Counted from the stretch's first letter, positions 22,040 through 34,200 are shown. The stretch: 64,000 bases of DNA from Macquaria australasica (GCA_005408345.1 SEMN01000171.1:496001-560000), one strand, 5' to 3'. Notes: generated by a model from the sequence alone, not told the origin. Numbers and translations are program-made.

Positions 22040-22270
22040 TTTTTACAAATTAGTTGACAGGCGGGCTCTTAAAAAAATTCAATGCATACACATTAGCATG
22101 AGTTAATTGATGCCTAATTAATTTCTGCTGCCATGCATAAATTTGGGCTGCCTTCCCTTGCTGCCACAGGAGACCAAGACAAGGGCGATGATTTCCAGGC
22201 TTCCCATAAATAAATGAATAAACATCGAGATGGGCCAGAGAGAAGCTGGTCTCGCAGAGTAGCCAGGTGT
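22040..22270. promoter_or_regulatory. candidate conserved non-coding element (22.1 kb)
   Basis: Dense TAAT-type cores: AGTTAATTGATG (22101), GCCTAATTAATTTC (22112) and CATGCATAAATTTGG (22132). Complex sequence follows to the start of a CA-rich tract near 22300. It resembles a homeodomain-bound enhancer. Conservation is untested. Confidence 0.42.
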
Positions 22271-23690
22271 GCAAGGTTAAAGACCAACTATGTGGGTGTA
22301 CACAAACACACATGCACACACATACACACACAGCGCAGCAGGAGCAGGTGCAAATACAAATGATCTTTGAAACTCACTAGAGGTGCCAGGAAAAAGCACA
22401 AAGGCACAGCGCTAAGTGCACAGCACAGTAACACATACACAATGTTAACAGCATCCTCTCTGAACATCACACCTCCAGAAATCCAAAATGCACGTCACTG
22501 TCACAGGTTTTTATTTTTTTTATTTTTGTTACCTCGTTATTTATTCCACCTGAGCATCCCGCTACATCCAAATCTCACAGAACTGTTGAGTAGAGTGTGT
22601 GGAGTGGATGATAGCAGTGGCCTCTCTCTCGCCTAATTTGTAGTAATTGGTAGCTCATTAGGTGAAGCAGGTCAGTGTCACAGGGAGCAGGCTGTCAGGG
22701 CGTGAGGTTAATAACAGAGAGGAGACACAGACAGACAGATTAAAAACTCTGCCACCTGCCATGCCTCTCCTCTGCTGGCTCGTCTCTAGCCAAAGGTCCA
22801 GCTGTCCACCATATGCGGAGCTCTGAACACATCTATCCCAGCACTCATTGGAAAACTTCACTGCAAAGTGGCAGCTTTAAGATGGGATGATGGTAATGCT
22901 CTTTCACATTATTGTTTGCGAGATAGACCATGTAGCTTTTGGTAAACAATGACTTCTGTGGCCACAAGTGGCAATTACAGGATAATTGCACATCAAGTTT
23001 CCCTTTATTTCCCTGAATTCTCCTCTACCCAATTCAGACAGACACAGAGACATGGGTGAATCCCGCGTCAGCTATTTGAATGGGCCAGTCACGCATCAGC
23101 CAACCCTCCTCTACAACCTGCATCTGGACAAGGGCTGAACGCAAGTTAGAGGCTGCCCGGCTTTGGTGAAATACTGTTTCTACAGTATCAGGCATGGAGA
23201 TTATTTTGACGATGGTGACATTTAAACGTGATTTAAACGACTCTCCAAAAAGAGAGAAAGAAAAAACAAAGACTGAATGAGAAAGGGAAAGGGAGAGAGA
23301 GCGAAATGGAAAGTGTGCACCTGTGGGCTGGCAAGAGAGACGGAGCTTGTGAAAGAACAGGAGGAGAAAGGTGAAACTAAAACTTTTATTTGCTTATTAT
23401 TTCATGTATATGTGATTCTATGATTAAACATGGAAGTGTACTGAACTACTTCATGTCCTCAGAGTTGTAATTCAGAGAAGGTAGATATTAGGAATTTCTG
23501 AGAGCAACAAATATCTCACACTTGCTGAAAAAAAAACTACAGACCTTGCAACAAACTGGTGGTGGCAACAAAACTGCTGCAAAGCCACCTTTGCTGGCAG
23601 TTATATCTTAGTAAAAATCGAATATTAACACTAATACAATAAGTTTAGCTGATTAAAAGGAGTTATACACTGTTTGTTTGTACCTGGTTT
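22271..23690. other. intergenic, nothing recognised
   Basis: CA-rich at 22300-22335, T-rich near 22505-22530, GA-rich at 23255-23310. No gene is seen. Confidence 0.55.
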
Positions 23691-24015
23691 GTATCTGGAG
23701 CAGTAACTTCCTGGAGTCTCCATTGGTTGCCTGGCAACTGCTCCCGGCCAAGAAATAGTCCGTCACATAACCCCCTGAAAAACAGCAAACTGTCGTTTTT
23801 ACACTTTGGTTTTTGTATGGCTATAAGAAATGAGACATAATGTCAGATTTAGAGATGCTGGTAGGCAAAATATGTTACCTTTGGACAGAGCCAGGCTAGC
23901 TGTTTTGGCTAGCAATTTCCACCTGTTTCCAGTCTTTATGCTAAGCTAAGCTAACTGGCAGCTGGCTCCCACCACATATTTACCTTTCAGACACGAGACT
24001 GGTATCAATCTCGTA
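23691..24015. mobile_element. palindromic fold-back element, copy B (centre and right arm)
   Basis: Shares with copy A the centre (CCCGGCCAAGAAATAGTC, CACATAACC) and right arm (GTTACCTTTGGACAGAGCCA, GGCTAGCTGTTT, TTTATGCTAAGCTAAGCTAA, and GAGACTGGTATC as a degenerate end). The left arm is missing, so this copy is truncated. Confidence 0.85.
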
Positions 24016-24602
24016 TTTCCCATCTTGGGATGACCATCTTGGAATATTGTGTGAAAGCTGCCAAGTTGAAATTGCAGGAGTTTTATTTCACAGTCTTTTC
24101 ATTCTGCCAAGACGGCATGAATGCAGCATTAGCTAGATATTAGCTACCATAAGCTATTGGTCATACCAAACCAAGCGGCCAAACGTATTGAATTCAATGG
24201 TTTACATTACATTTTCCACCTAACATTGCGTTACCTTATCTTTTAACAGTCTTACTTCAGGTGGAGTGGCCAGTTCGCATTAGCCATCAACAAACAACAT
24301 TCAGTGACAGGAGGAGTGATGTCACACTGAGTCACCGCACGCCTGGTGTATGCATGCCCATGTTTGAATATGTGAGACAGTAGGAGTGGGTTTGGGCTGC
24401 TATTTATTTCTCCAGAAATTACCACAGGATGCATTAAGTGAGATCTATTAGCATGAGGCAGCGTTAACCTGATAGTGAGACGACAGTAAGATATACAGAC
24501 CTGAGGCTGCACTTAACATGTGGCCTGAGAGGACAGCGGACGGCACTTCCACATCCAGGTGGTTTGAACATGAGACAGAGTCCTATCAGTCCTACTGGAG
24601 CA

Positions 24603-24608
<6 letters not shown>
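24016..24608. other. intergenic, nothing recognised
   Basis: Non-repetitive, no coding potential recognised. Confidence 0.55.

Positions 24609-24646
<38 letters not shown>
24609..24646. repeat. (TG)19 microsatellite
   Basis: Pure TG run. Confidence 0.97.
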
Positions 24647-24650
<4 letters not shown>

Positions 24651-24819
24651 CACTCTGGAGAAAACAGTTCCTAATGGATCACATAAAGAGAGTAACTGTG
24701 TAATTTAAGAGTGATGGCTAAATGAATGAAACTGAGCTTGTAAGAGCTCTTATGGTTATGTAAATCTAACCCAAGAATCTTTTTCATTTATCCACCTTAC
24801 ATAGGCCTTTTCCCATCAC

Positions 24820-25330
24820 AACTTGGAATGGATTACTGTACCTAATTTAGATTGTGTTTTATCAATTTTCTTTTGCAAAGATTCAAACCTCGGGCATGAA
24901 TTGTGGGTAATTATCAGCTGCCAGTTTCCCCAGACATAATCGGGTACTTTTGACAGGTGAGTTATTAAATTGTCCTCTGTACCTGATAAACATATTAATT
25001 TATTTCAAGATAGATAATTTCATCAATGCAGGAGTCATATCATATATGGAGTAGGCGATCCCCTCTCCTTTTTAATTATACAAATATCACAGTCGTCAAA
25101 ATGACACGTTTTTAGACATTTAGATTCTTCGACGCCTATTCTCCTCTGTGAAGTTTTGATTAAAATAGAGCACCATTGCTCACACAGTAGTGTTGTTTGT
25201 TCGCAGAATCATTTTTTACGAGCTGTTTTTGTTGTATTTGACAGTGTATTTTATTCAAACTATCCAACAGCTATTCACAGAGAAAACTGTCCTAATTAGA
25301 TCTTAGCCAACACATCTTTTCCAGGGTGAT
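24820..25330. promoter_or_regulatory. candidate conserved non-coding element (25 kb)
   Basis: AT-rich complex sequence with TAATTA (24908), an E-box CAGCTG (24915), overlapping Meis-like TGACAG and E-box CAGGTG (24951-24959), GAGTTATTAAATTG, and TTAATTATAC near 25072. Meis plus homeodomain plus E-box content is typical of limb or mesenchyme enhancers. The function is inferred and conservation is untested. Confidence 0.4.
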
Positions 25331-26650
25331 TCCTTCACAAGAATCATTAAGCCTTCAGCCAGCCCTCACTTACACCAGCTCTTATAAGATAATCAATAGC
25401 ATCCTCAAACATGAGTCTAGTCTGCATCAATTTAACTGAAAGTCATTGTGTTCTGGTAATGAAATTACTCACGATGTGCTCTACATGTTGCTGAATTAGT
25501 CATACATCTCTAAAGATTCAAGTATAAGTATATATAAAAAGCAAAATATATGCAAACAGAAAAGGTTATTTATAAGACACAAAGGGTTGTCTTGTACAAT
25601 GGCAGAGAAGCCTTTTTGAAGCTGCCAACAGATTTAGCGTAGCATGTCCATTATTAACTTTCCAGAGCTGTACAATCTGGCCTGCAAATAAACTGCTGTT
25701 GCTGTGAGTCTGCAGATGAGTAGTGACACCAGCTCTTCGTCACACTGATATCTGTGACAGAGGTGGGAGATGTATGAAAGGTGTCAGGGTTCAAACTCAC
25801 GGCACAGCTTTGGTATGTTTGTAAATTCTACCGCGCCTGATTTTACTGATGGAAGTCCAAGTCCAGTCCAAAAATGCATCATCAAGCTATCATTTTTGAG
25901 ATACACTGCACAAGCTCTAACAGCTCTAACAGATAAGAGTATCTGCTCAGGGAGAGAGAGCACGAGCTTTCAGTGAGAGAAAGGACAATTACCTCTGGTA
26001 CATACAAAAGGCCCACATTGTAAAACAGCAAGCCCATCACAGCAGTATGTATACGTGTGTTTGGTTGTGTCCTTTTTGCGCAGCACACAAGCATATTGGA
26101 AATATACAGCCTTTGTACATCTAACCCACAGTTTGCGTTTTTATTTTTGACTCAGAACTCACAATCACAGATGGGCTGCTTTACATTCGCGATTTTGCAT
26201 TATGCAGCATGGCAATCAGCACACACATTACAACACACTGCTTGTATCTCATCAAGAGAAGAACAGCTCATTCACTGAACATGCTGACTTTGTACAGAAG
26301 GTTGACAAAATGAAAAAAGAAGTCAATCCAAAAACAGTAGGAACATTAACATTTCCCTGGTGTGGAGCTACCGTCTTCCTGTTGTAAAGTGTTTCTGGTG
26401 ACTGTAAGCTGTGTTTGGAGTATGATGACCCTGCAGCGATGGACCTCGCTGTGTGTGTACACACAGCTGTGTAGCCTCTGTGCAGGCATTGTCCTACAGA
26501 TTCAAATGTTGGTCCTGGACAAAAAGATATCTGGGATCAGCTCAGATGTTTATACAGCTCATCAGCTGTGTTAGTTTTAGTAGACACACACAGACATCCA
26601 GACACACACACGTACATGTCCAAAAGACTGTCAGCCAAATGACTAAAGTT
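25331..26650. other. intergenic, nothing recognised
   Basis: Non-repetitive sequence. Small overlapping frames (25770-26574) lack domains. Confidence 0.55.
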
Positions 26651-27105
26651 TTAAAGGAACAGTTCGTCATTTTGGGAAATACGCTTGTTTGCTTTCTGGC
26701 GGACAGTTAGATGAGAAGGTCGATACCACTCTCATATCTGTCCGTAAAATATGAGGCTCCAGTCAGCAGCTGGCTAGCTTAGCTTAGCACAAAGACTGGA
26801 AACAGTGGGAAATCACTAGCCTGGTTCTGTCCAAAGTTAACAAAACTGACCTACCAGCAGCTCTAAAGCTCACTAATTAACTAGTTATATCTCATTTATT
26901 TGATCTGTACAAAAACCAAAGTGTAAAATCGACAATTTGCTGTTTAACGGTGGGTTATGTGCTGGACTATCTAATGAGCTGTTGCCAGGCAAGCAGCAGA
27001 GTAGTTAATTGTCCCAGCCAAGAAATAGTCCTCTACATAACAACCCGTGAAAATGACAATAGTCGTTTTTACACTTCTGTTTTTGTACAAATTAAACATA
27101 TTACA
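26651..27105. mobile_element. palindromic fold-back element, copy C (left arm and part of right)
   Basis: Begins TTTTAAAGGAACAGTTCG and CATTTTGGGAAATACGCTTG, then shows the left arm GTTAGATGAGAAGGTCGATA, GGCTAGCTTAGCTTAGCACA, TCTGTCCAAAGTTAACAAAA and CAGCTCTAAAGCTCACTAAT, then the centre GCCAAGAAATAGTCCTCTAC. It stops inside the right arm near TTTTTGTACAAATTAAAC. It preserves the element's true left end better than the other copies. Confidence 0.87.
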
Positions 27106-28724
27106 CCCAAATTGTCAAACTATTTCTTTAAGTCTAGAGTCAGTTTGACAGTACTAATACCATATCATTTATCATGCTATTTACACTATAAAGGACATAG
27201 GTTAATTCCATAATGGGATATTCACTATTTGAAAAACATTCGCAACATGAAAACACACCTCTGCTTTCTAAACAGTCAAATTTTTAAAGGATAGAATAAT
27301 CTGTGCTTTCAATTAAGCATTTTACGAAATAGTAGTACACACTTTGAAATTATAACCTTTTTTTCAGAGATGCAAGACTGCAATGTGTTAATATTGTTTT
27401 GAGCGGATGATCAGATTTAAGAAACCAGTGTGTGATTCCATCACAGGGCTCTGGGGAAAATCCCTGAGCCAAGATAAATGAATACTTTCATTTAATAATT
27501 TGTAACTTTGTTGGGTAAACCAATGCAGTGCTTGGCCAAATTCTTATTTAGAGTCCTCTACATCCAAAAGTCTTTCCAATTTGGAGGTCTGGGGGCTTTG
27601 GGATTCCCTGCTTGAGGTGACCCCAGCAGACCAGGCCTTGGCCCAGAGCACTGTGATTGTCAGGTAAGGCTGACCTCATCTGTGGAGGTGGGTCCCTGAA
27701 GACTGATCACTATCACACAACATGGGACAGATGGGATGAAACCCTCACTAACAACACCACTGATGAGACACCGCAACACCTCAAGGGTTCCTCTTTCTCT
27801 CTCTCTTTTACTTTCTTTCTTTCTCTGTTCTCTGTGCTTTTTCTTTCTCTTCGGTTTCTTAAAATCTTTCTCGTTCTGGGTGACTCTTACTTTGTTTATC
27901 TTCCTCAGTTTGATTGTTTCTTCTCTTTTTAATTTTATTTTCACAAGCCTGTACATGCAAGGAAGGCAAAACACGTCTTCCTCATCATACATCTGAGGCC
28001 TTTACATACAAAAACCTCACATCACGCATTTAATGGCTGCAGAAAACTCACTTGAACACTTCACATCACTTCCTGCTGCAAACACACCCAAGTTGCAGGT
28101 AATAACGTGATAAATTGTCAAGTTTGGAATGAAAGTAGAACATAAGGTCTGTGCTGATCATTAGGTATCAATTAATCACTCAATTATCTAAATGGTTTAG
28201 TGTGTGCGCTGAGGCAGACAGGATCTAAGACAGCAACATCAGTTAAAACAGTCTAATGAACTGAGCTGAATTCATCATGAAACACCAAATAATTAGCAAC
28301 TGTGTCTTAGGGGAATACTTCAAAAGGAACCTCAAAGTGGTTCGGCTTAGTGAAGCTTTCCCTTCAAAAGCAGAACATACACACCGCTTAAGACTACACA
28401 GGCAGGAAAAGCTGTCCCCCATGCCTTTCATTTACAGCAATAAATAATGATTCATCACCAAAAAAGTTTAGAGAGGGTGTTTTTGTTTGCATCAGAAGAC
28501 AGTGACCTTTGTGGTGCTTTTCAGAGATTAAAGTGACACAGCAGCCAAACATGCTCAGAATCAACAAATTAACATAAACCCACGGCCTGTCATAGCTTTG
28601 GTTGACAGGAAGGAGAGTTCAGTTTGTTGGTTTTTGTAAAGCTCTGCAGGGACCCAGTGCGGTAGCATGCATGGCAGCAGAGCTAAGAGACTGAAGGATC
28701 ACTGGTGGCTCTACTGCTGGGGAC
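27106..28724. other. intergenic, nothing recognised
   Basis: Includes a C/T-rich run at 27785-27925, whose frames on both strands are low complexity. No gene is seen. Confidence 0.55.
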
Positions 28725-29005
28725 CACAACGTAATTAAAATGACACAAACAAAGTGAATCTAATTAGGAATCCCTCCGCTCTAGCTCGTTAGCGCCCGAC
28801 ACTGCTAAATTATTTTCCTCCATGGAAATAAATGAGGCCACTTGTCTGTGCAGATTTGGGGGCTGTGAGGTGCTCAGGGATGGAGCACACGCTGAAAGTA
28901 ATTATTGAAGTGTAACTAGCACAGCCGAGGGCCTCCACGCAAAGTCTTGTGCGCTCACATATGCTGACATCTATATCGGTCAGCGGAGGCACACGTCAGT
29001 ACAAG
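28725..29005. promoter_or_regulatory. candidate non-coding regulatory element (28.8 kb)
   Basis: Complex stretch with CGTAATTAAAATGACA, ATCTAATTAGGAATCC, GCTAAATTATTTTCC and AAGTAATTATTGAAG. TAAT density is high and simple repeats are absent. Weak candidate. Confidence 0.33.
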
Positions 29006-29236
29006 CACACACCTGAGAACACGTGTTTTGAAGGCTAACACGGGTCGTTCGCTTCATGTGAGCTTGACGAGTAGGTGGCTGTGAGAATGTAAGACTTCCA
29101 GCTCTCCCATCCACCGCCTGCGTGCCATTACACAGAAAACACATAGCTCATCAGAAACAGTTGGACCTCCTCTGTGTTTCTGTCTGTCTGTCTGCCTGTC
29201 TGTGGTCTGGCTTTCTGTCTCACACCTACACTCATT

Positions 29237-29258
29237 CACACACACACACACACACACA

Positions 29259-29330
<72 letters not shown>
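29237..29330. repeat. (CA)n microsatellite, about 94 bp
   Basis: CA run with one GA interruption near 29259. Upstream is TCTG-rich (29175-29220). Confidence 0.97.
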
Positions 29331-29331
<1 letters not shown>

Positions 29332-29936
29332 GCACGCTTTTGTTGCAGAATGCCACGTCCACACCGCTCAGACCCCCCACACACACCCTGGTTGGTGTAG
29401 TGAGGTAAGTGAATCCAGTGGCTGATAGTTTTGAGGGAGCCAGGGGAGCCATTGAGAGCCCATTAGGAGGTTAAGTAGAGGAAGCTCTCCATTGTTCTGC
29501 TGTTTGATTCCTGCCCTGTGACCCACACTCTCCTGGCCAGAGCCTGGGAAACCCTGTTAGTGATGATGAGGGGGGATAAAAGACGATCACGCGTGCATGA
29601 GTACACAAACACTCACTCACTCGCACAGCTCACACACACAGCCGACATACACGAGTCTGGAACAGTACAGAGCACTGACAGTTGTATGACTCTCTGTGGA
29701 CCGCTGTCTGTCTGTAAGGGCGGAGAGGTTTCCGGCCAGACGACAGCAGCGGTGCATAAGGCCAACAAAAGGGCAAACTCGGAACTCACCGTTTACATAA
29801 AAAACAGTATCACTTTATCAGTGGTTAATGAATCATTTACTAATGCTTTCTAGATCATTTATTAGCCAACAGTAAGACCAACTTTTGAGTCGGTGAGGTC
29901 ATTCATCAGGAAGACTGCTCCAATGGAGGATAAAAC
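29331..29936. other. intergenic, nothing recognised
   Basis: Mixed sequence, CA-rich near 29605-29640. No gene is seen. Confidence 0.5.
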
Positions 29937-30595
29937 AAGGCTGAGTGGTTCTTTGAGATAAATGCTAACATCAGCATGCTAACATGCTCACAGTGACAAT
30001 GCTAACATGCTCATGTTCAGCAGGTATAATGTTTACCCTGTTAGCATGCTAACATTTGCTAAATGGCAGCTGAGGTTGATGGGAATGTAATTAGTTTTGC
30101 AGGTATTTAGTCATAAATAGAAGTATTTGACACATCGAAAATGACCTGATGATGGCACTAGATGAAAAGTTAAAGGATCACCAAAGTTATTACAATTCAT
30201 CCTCTAGGGACCTTGAATATCTGTAGCAAATTTCACAGTAATCCAACCAATAGCAGTCAAAATATGACACAAAACAAGCCCATGGTGGTGTTAGAGAAAA
30301 AGTCAAAAGATCACCAAAGTCATTAAGATACATCATCTGGGAACCATGAATGTCTGTACAAAATTTAGTGCCAATCCATCCAAGTAGATGTCAAGCTATT
30401 TCACTGAATAAGTGAAAACTTTGACCTGCTGGTGGCGCTAGAGGAAAAGTCAGGGAATCACCAAAGTAATTAGGATCCATCCTCTGGGAGCAGATTCAAC
30501 GGTGAGTCATCCAATAGTTGTTGAGATATTTCAGTCTGGACAAAAGTGGTGGACGGACTGACAGACTTACCGACTAGTCATGAGCATGGCTACTA
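29937..30595 (+). mobile_element. interspersed repeat with reiterated internal module, copy 1
   Basis: The head is rich in GCATGCTAACATGCTCA-type motifs (29960-30060). It is followed by a module containing TGACCTGATGATGGCACTAG, GGATCACCAAAGTTATTACA and AATCCAACCAATAG. The module recurs about three times (near 30142, 30285 and 30420) and the tail is GACGGACTGACAGACTTACC. Two more copies are in this window. I recognise the family as common in teleosts; its class is uncertain and it has no coding capacity. Confidence 0.82.
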
Positions 30596-31594
30596 AGTCA
30601 AGACCCTTTATTATTGAAGAGAAAGCACTCATGGGTTTCTTACTGTCTAATAAGCCATCAAGGCTGCAATTAGAAATATTAGGGTCAGAGAAATGTTTGC
30701 ACAACCCAAAAGTGGTTCTTATTAATTGCTTATAACTGATCTTTAAAGCATGAGTACCTTTTTTATACTTTATTATTATTATAAAGGGTGCCAGATGAGA
30801 AAAAGTCGTACCACAAGAAATCCTAAACTGGTGTTTCAAGTAGCTCCAAAAATCTGTTTGCAATCATGTACAGCACAAATAAGAAGATCAAACAACATTC
30901 CTCTCTTACCCTCTATTCCCTTTTTAGATCTTTAAAGCCTCTTTTGCCCTCTCACAGCTGAGGTAGCTCATCTTTAGGGGAAGCTAGTGGAAGTGCAGCT
31001 ATGCAGGAGGAGGTGATGGGTACCACAGGGTGGAGGAACATGGGAGGTGGAGGTTGTGTTAGGCAACAGCTGAGAAAGAGGAGGACCGGAGGGTAATGTG
31101 GAAGATGGCAGCGTAGTGGGTGGGGGGGGGGGCTGGATGTCTTGTTTGGCTGATAGTAATCTGACAGCTATTAGAGGGGGGAGAGTTAGAGACCTGCTGG
31201 CTCAGGGTGGTGGTGTAGTTTGGGGGTGGGTGTAATGGTGGTGTTGGGGTGATGTGATATATGCTCCCCTTTACACAGAAACCAGCATGAGAGTGTGTGT
31301 GTGTGTGTGTGTGTGCGTCCACACTCTCAGTGAGTGTGTGTGTGTCTATATTATTTCATTCTTCTACATTCAATTCTCTCTTAGCCTCAATGGCCTCACT
31401 CTCATCTCTTTCCCCCCTTCATTTCTCGCTCTCTCTCTTTCCTCCCTCCAACTCCTCCCCCAATCTCCCCTCTTCCTCTGGTGGAGCGGGTGCCACTGTA
31501 CATTTCAGTGTCTTGCCGCGTTACAAGGCTTGCCCTTAATTTGACAGTGTCACGGGGATCCATCTTCATTCTCTCACTCTTTTCATAATCTGAT
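30596..31594. other. intergenic, nothing recognised
   Basis: G-rich on the + strand at 31000-31255, including a G11 run near 31123, then (GT)n at 31293-31316 and C/T-rich to 31480. No gene is seen. Confidence 0.55.
31293..31316. repeat. (GT)n microsatellite
   Basis: Short GT run. Confidence 0.9.
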
Positions 31595-31920
31595 CCTCTT
31601 CCTCTAGCATGCAATTAGTGCCCCTCCCCTTTTTTCCCCTCCTCCCATCGCTCCGTCCTCGGTCCCCTCGCGGCCCCCGAGCAGCGTGCCGCTGCCCCCG
31701 CCGAGCGGCCTGGATGATTGCTACAGCTTTCCCTGTGCAATCCATTTAGAGCCGGGGCCCTGTAATGAATATGTACATTGAGAGGGACCTCGGCAGGGGG
31801 GAGGGTCACGAGCAATCAACCTTGAATTCAATTATGCCAGTGAAGGTTAATGACTGTGCTCAGTGGTCAGAGGCACGCGCCACATCGCCCATTAAAGCAG
31901 CTTGTCAGAACTGACAACGT
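31595..31920. promoter_or_regulatory. candidate conserved non-coding element with CpG-rich core (31.7 kb)
   Basis: A CpG-rich block (31645-31715) lies between AT-rich segments containing GCATGCAATTAGTGCCCC, TGTAATGAATATGTACATTG, GAGCAATCAACC, AATTCAATTATGCC and AAGGTTAATGACTG. No simple repeats and no coding potential. Its texture strongly suggests a developmental regulatory element. Conservation is untested. Confidence 0.43.
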
Positions 31921-32159
31921 GGGGGCAGGGATGCACTGGCTTGGAGGGAGAGTGTGGGTGGCTGGGTGAGAGAGCTGGGAGAAAGATAGAGGTGGAGGGT
32001 CTGGAGGGGGGGAGTAGAGAAAACAAGCGAGAGGATGGGATGAGGAAGGGTTTGCAGGGTGGATGTGCGCTGAAGAGGTAGAGAGGGAGACAGAGCGAGC
32101 CGGTGAGCAGGGGTGGAGTCATGTGACGCACGCAGCCAGATAGATGGACAGATAGATAA
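31921..32159. other. G/A-rich intergenic stretch
   Basis: Purine-rich + strand. Frames on the opposite strand (31892-32348) are proline/serine low complexity and not gene-like. Confidence 0.55.
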
Positions 32160-32375
32160 AACGGTGTCAGTCGGAGGTGCTAGATTACATTGAGTTCTCC
32201 CGGACAAATCAGATTGTAAAGTTCTCCAACCTCCACCGCCGCTGCCTCTCCCAACCCCTCCTCCCCCTGTCTCCCCCTGGGGTGAAGCCGAGCGCGCTAG
32301 CTGTAATATGATTAGTCTACATAAAGACGTGTCTGGAGTGTAATTCACTGCTCACTAATGAGGCCCTGTCTGAAC
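32160..32375. promoter_or_regulatory. candidate non-coding regulatory element (32.2 kb)
   Basis: AGATTACATTG and AAATCAGATTGTAAAG precede a C-rich block, then GCGCGCTAGCTGTAATATGA, TTAGTCTACATAAAGACG and CTCACTAATGAGG. It is complex and non-repetitive. Weak candidate. Confidence 0.33.
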
Positions 32376-33309
32376 CCAGGACAGATGAATCCCCCTGGTG
32401 GCACACGCTCACCTGCTGCCTGAATCAACCCCTCCCACCCTGTCTCAGTCAGACCCTTCACTCGTCTGTATGTCTGCTTCCTCACCCTTACTTCTCCCAA
32501 TGTCTCACCTTCACCTCACCCACAAAAGTCCACCGAAGTTACGCACTGTGTCACACAGTGTCTTGTACATCATCTACTGCCTTTGCTCCAATTTGTGTAT
32601 TGTGTCATATGTCTATCATTTAAAGATTGTTTTGTCGAAGTCCATATAGCTCAAAATTTAAACCTCTACTGATTTTAAACTTTCAAAGCTGTTAATGTTT
32701 TTTGTTTTTTTTACATAGCTGAGATTAAGGCCCTTAAATGCATACACCTAATAATTGATTATTTAAGGAGTGTGGCCTGCCTGTTGCTGTCCGATTTGTT
32801 TTTATTGATTTGGGACTTTACCAGGTGATCACTTGTTTTTGCTTTCACTTATTAAGTCAAGTATATATGTGAGTCTCATTCATGCCTCACCCATATTTCT
32901 CCTCACATTGTTACAACTATACATTTTGGCCTGCAATACTAAATGACTCAGCAACTTTCTTCCTCATCCAGTGTGCCATGTCCCGCCTTGTTATAGCTCA
33001 CAAAACTGCAGTCAGACAAATTATAAAATATAAATATGCATTGACAGGAAATGAATAATCAAACACTTTTTTCCAATAAACTTTCATATAACATTTTTTC
33101 AAATTTGTCAAAACGTTTTTAACAAACAGGCAATTTAAAAAAACATAAAAGCTACATTGATAGAAAGAAAAATGAATGAAGAAACAAACATGCAGGGCAA
33201 ATTATGAAAGAGCCTTGACTGAGTGACTTTTAGAAGTGATATAATGCCTATGCTGATTTAAGAATGCCTAAACTTTGAATGCTTTTTAGAGTTTAGAAGG
33301 TCTGACATT
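32376..33309. other. intergenic, nothing recognised
   Basis: AT-rich with T and A runs. No gene is seen. Confidence 0.55.
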
Positions 33310-33590
33310 GAAACCCCGCTCACCTTTTGTCCTTAGCCTGGAATTGGGGGCAGCCAAGAAAGCCCTGCCTGAGGATCTGTAGCTGAGCTCTGGCTCATAA
33401 GGGGTTAAAATGTCAGAGAGGTAGCCAGGAGCCTTGATGACCCTTGAAAGTTTGCATTACAATCCTAAAATCAAATCCAAACCTGACAACTAAGTGTGAA
33501 GATGCCAAACTGGGTGCTACGTGGTCCCTTCACCTTCTCTTAATGCTGGTCAAAGTCTTCAAAGTCTCATGCAGTGTGGAAACGTGCCAC
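33310..33590. mobile_element. fragment of an abundant teleost interspersed repeat (class uncertain)
   Basis: The succession CTGCCTGAGGATCTG, GGCTCATAAGGGGTTAAAA, GAGGTAGCCAGGAGCCTTGA, ACAATCCTAAAATCAAATCC and GTGCTACGTGGTCCCTTC matches a repeat I recognise from many fish genomes. Ends are not defined and no open frame remains. Some related sequences are LINE-like, but I cannot decide. Confidence 0.5.
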
Positions 33591-34154
33591 GGTTTCTTCA
33601 TACCTTCTTCATACTGGGCTGCCATGGTGGCTTGTTGGCGATTTGGTATCATTGACAGACAATTTTATTTTCTCAACAGTTTTATAGTGGGATTGGTTGG
33701 ATTTGTGTAAATTACTATAATGTGTACACAAGCCCATACAGTGTGAGCATCTCCACACACAAACAGAGCCTGTTGTTAGTGGTGGCAGCAGCAGCAGGTT
33801 GGGGGCCATCTGGACATAGATGCTTGTAGAGAGATAATGACATTCTCCGGAACTGATGTCTTTGATGGCGATACAATACAGTCCTGCTGTACTGTTTTCC
33901 GCCGTCTTCATACCGGGCTGCTGGCTTTTACTATCAACATCTAACCAGTCAAGCTTAATGTGGCTATCGTTTAAGAACATCAATCTAACGTGCTACTACA
34001 TAGATCTAATTCTCATCACATCATGTATGCTTGTTATGCCCAACCATCATTCATGAGACCCAACATAGAGAAACGATGTGCACCGCATGCAGACACTGCA
34101 AACAGACTCAACATAAAAGAGATTGTCCTCACCAGAAAACCAACAGTTGATTTC
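33591..34154. other. intergenic, nothing recognised
   Basis: Non-repetitive. A 124-residue frame on the opposite strand (33609-33983) has no recognisable domain. Confidence 0.5.
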
Positions 34155-34200
34155 TTTTAACCATGACCACAATCTTTCCAACTGTAACTAAGAAGTCAAA
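34155..34200 (+). repeat. short repeat 'TTTTAACCATGACCACAATC'
   Basis: Matches 34713-34775 and 59627-59700. The 34.7-kb copy lies at the opposite end of the 34.2-kb element in the same orientation. Confidence 0.65.

Noticed and set aside
25785..25805. Possible tRNA B-box (GGTTCAAACTC)
   Set aside because: No matching A-box or cloverleaf upstream.
29054..29452. 132-codon frame on the minus strand with a Cys-Val run
   Set aside because: Mostly translated microsatellite.
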